Positions 7,235 to 8,364 of a DNA stretch of 8,364 bases are shown here, one piece after another (the first letter of the stretch is position 1; every line of letters starts with the position of its first letter). This DNA is from Christensenellaceae bacterium (GTDB taxonomy: Bacteria; Bacillota; Clostridia; Christensenellales; DTU072): assembly GCA_031260775.1 (NCBI GenBank), contig JAISKW010000017.1, positions 1 to 8,364 of the forward strand, read 5' to 3'. Under the pieces are notes generated by a model. The model was not told where the DNA came from and did no database searches. It worked only from the letters and a program-made list of their open reading frames with translations. Position numbers and translations under genes: made by a program.

Positions 7235-7269
7235 GCAGGGTGACAAAAGCCACTGATTGTCATCCCTGC
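7235..7269. repeat. Strong hairpin in the gap between divergent genes
   Basis: The left arm GCAGGGTGACAA (7235-7246) pairs over 12 bp with the right arm TTGTCATCCCTGC (7257-7269), leaving one bulged T at 7263, around a 10-base loop. It lies outside both neighbouring genes and upstream of both inferred promoters, so neither of the two predicted mRNAs would contain it. Possible roles are an operator, a small non-coding RNA or a remnant palindromic repeat. I do not recognise it as a known riboswitch. No T run follows on either strand. Confidence 0.55.
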
Positions 7270-7346
7270 CCGGTCGGCAAACTTAGCAATATTGTTAGAA
7301 TTAAGGCATTACATTATTTTCCGTTTCAAAAATCGCCGCGGTGTAG

Positions 7347-7352
7347 TAAAAT
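7347..7352 (+). promoter_or_regulatory. -10 element of the lipoprotein gene, leaderless layout
   Basis: TAAAAT (5 of 6 consensus bases) ends 7 bases before the ATG at 7360, the same hexamer and spacing as at the DUF3810 gene. The matching -35 is poor: TTTCAA at 7324-7329, 3 of 6, with 17-base spacing. There is no Shine-Dalgarno sequence before the ATG, so a transcript starting at or next to the start codon is the simplest reading. Confidence 0.5.
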
Positions 7353-7359
7353 AGACCGT

Positions 7360-8226
7360 ATGAGGCACTTGAAACCGCTTACTATATTAATTTCCGCCGT
7401 ATTGTGCCTTGCGGTCTTTTCGGCGTGCGCTAACAAGGACACGGAATGGAACGGCAGCGGCGCAGACCCCGACACGGATACTTCGGAAAGCATCGGCGAT
7501 ACTTCTCCGGAAGGCAACACGTCTCAAGAAAACGAAACGACCCCGGTTGACGGCGACGGCTCCGAGACGGCGGTACCTGAGCAAAACAACCTCATAGATG
7601 CGGACGAAATTCCCGAAACCGTTGAGTTCCTAAGAGAAAAAGTCCGTGAAACGCTCGATTCTGCGCCCGACAACATTGTTGATTGCATAATCATATCTCC
7701 CGACCCCTCCGACACCACCCGAAACATTGCAACAACTTATATAAACGTAACGCGCGGCGACACGCGCTATGTTTACGGCGAGTCGTACTACCAAATGGCT
7801 AACTCCTCCCAAATTAAATTCTTCGAGGAAGACCTCTTTATCACATTTTTCGCCGACGATACCGGTATGTACATTCACAATTTTGCCGACGGCACAAAGC
7901 TTTTTACAGACTCCGAAACCTACGACGACGTCGTGACCGACTATAACGTAGCCACATTACTCAACTATTTCCCCTCATTTTCCGCCCTCTTGGTTTATAT
8001 CGAAACCTACTTGAACCGCTCGTCCTCAATTGCACTAACCGACGACTGTTTCTATCTTGCAACCCTTTCCGAAGTGGTCGATGTCGGCTTAATGCTCGAA
8101 GACGGTTCAATTACAAACGGAGAACTCACTATCGACACCTTTACTTGGTCATTTAGGACAAACATTGAGGAACTTGAATTGCCGATTGATAAAACGGAGT
8201 ACTCGGCGTTTGTAAATGAAGAATAA
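7360..8226 (+). CDS. Secreted lipoprotein of unknown function
   Basis: A 288-residue protein with a lipoprotein signal peptide: basic MRHLK, a hydrophobic core to about residue 20, and the lipobox-like FSAC with the lipidated C23. Phe at the -3 position is less usual than Leu/Val. Residues 24-77 are a low-complexity, acidic Ser/Thr/Gly-rich linker, typical of a spacer through the wall. Residues 78-288 form a folded domain with alternating hydrophobic strands and many aromatic residues; it recalls LolA/LppX-like lipoprotein folds, but I see no diagnostic motif and do not assign a family. The frame is open 40 codons further upstream, but that extension runs through the intergenic hairpin and the -10, and the signal peptide begins exactly at this ATG. 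It is a single-gene unit ending before a strong terminator. Confidence 0.83.
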   Translation: MRHLKPLTILISAVLCLAVFSACANKDTEWNGSGADPDTDTSESIGDTSPEGNTSQENETTPVDGDGSETAVPEQNNLIDADEIPETVEFLREKVRETLDSAPDNIVDCIIISPDPSDTTRNIATTYINVTRGDTRYVYGESYYQMANSSQIKFFEEDLFITFFADDTGMYIHNFADGTKLFTDSETYDDVVTDYNVATLLNYFPSFSALLVYIETYLNRSSSIALTDDCFYLATLSEVVDVGLMLEDGSITNGELTIDTFTWSFRTNIEELELPIDKTEYSAFVNEE

Positions 8227-8308
8227 GAAATATTAAAAATCCCTTATTTTTGCTAATCCCTATTTTCAAGGATTCTGCGTGCAGTGTGACAAAACTTTAT
8301 TACAAACA

Positions 8309-8338
8309 AAAAAAGGACGCAATGTTGCGCCCTTTTTT
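8309..8338. terminator. Bidirectional rho-independent terminator
   Basis: The left arm is AAAAAAGG (8309-8316), a mismatched A, and CGCAA (8318-8322). The right arm is TTGCG (8325-8329), a mismatched C, and CCTTTTTT (8331-8338). The G/C core followed by a T run works on both strands. On the plus strand it ends the lipoprotein transcript about 80 bases after the stop. The symmetric A tract suggests a convergent minus-strand gene just beyond the window. Confidence 0.85.
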
Positions 8339-8364
8339 ATTAACCGAACCTTTCTTATGTTCCC

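Noticed and set aside
7284..7300. AATATTGTT-like palindrome that recalls an NrdR box.
   Set aside because: It lacks the length and the flanking ACA/TGT of the consensus and is not beside a ribonucleotide reductase gene.
7240..7359. Upstream in-frame extension of the lipoprotein by 40 codons.
   Set aside because: It would bury the signal peptide inside the protein and runs through the hairpin and the -10 element.
8238..8266. Direct repeat AATCCCTTATTTT / AATCCCTATTTT after the lipoprotein gene.
   Set aside because: Two short AT-rich copies without a regular array or flanking element; probably chance.
8281..8294. GCAGTGTGACAAAA resembles the left arm of the hairpin at 7235 (13 of 14 bases).
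   Set aside because: A 14-base match with one mismatch is expected by chance a few times among all pairs in a window this size, and the similarity does not extend or include the right arm.
8355..8364. Possible end of a minus-strand gene (TAA at 8357-8355).
   Set aside because: Only about two codons are inside the window; the bidirectional terminator hints at it but does not support a call.

Overview
The window carries seven complete protein genes plus the last 26 codons of an eighth, at mid GC with closely packed genes. A low-molecular-weight PASTA-domain class B penicillin-binding protein, NrdR, an M16 peptidase of the YmxG type, a DUF3810 membrane protein and a secreted lipoprotein together suggest a Gram-positive, Clostridia-like bacterium (Bacillota), probably an uncultured or anaerobic lineage. 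This placement is inferred from gene content alone. No rRNA, tRNA, CRISPR array, insertion sequence or phage gene is visible, and no gene-free stretch exceeds about 180 bases.

Layout. (1) Positions 2-1372, plus strand: the 3' end of an unrecognised gene, then an M16 zinc peptidase. (2) Positions 1369-2486, minus strand: an nrdR-alpha/beta-hydrolase pair. The two share a 4-base start/stop overlap, and the hydrolase ends tail to tail with the peptidase in another 4-base overlap. (3) Positions 2487-2583: a divergent control region with a probable nrdR promoter and an 8-bp perfect inverted repeat lying over the start codon of the penicillin-binding protein. (4) Positions 2584-5756, plus strand: the class B penicillin-binding protein and a DUF3810 HExxH membrane protein that has its own promoter. 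(5) Positions 5814-7181, minus strand: a FAD-dependent oxidoreductase of the geranylgeranyl-reductase type. (6) Positions 7182-7359: a divergent intergenic region with two hairpins. (7) Positions 7360-8226, plus strand: a lipoprotein of unknown function, followed by a bidirectional intrinsic terminator at 8309-8338.

The genes do not form one pathway. The penicillin-binding protein, DUF3810 protein, peptidase and lipoprotein are surface, envelope or proteolysis functions. NrdR controls deoxyribonucleotide synthesis. The most interesting signal concerns expression. Genes at the head of a transcription unit lack a Shine-Dalgarno sequence and often start with GTG or TTG. Several carry a -10-like hexamer (TATACT, TAAAAT, TAAAAT) ending only 6-7 bases before the start codon, which is the expected layout of leaderless mRNAs. 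The only clearly operon-internal gene, the hydrolase, has a normal Shine-Dalgarno sequence. I did not find a clear undescribed multi-gene system here.
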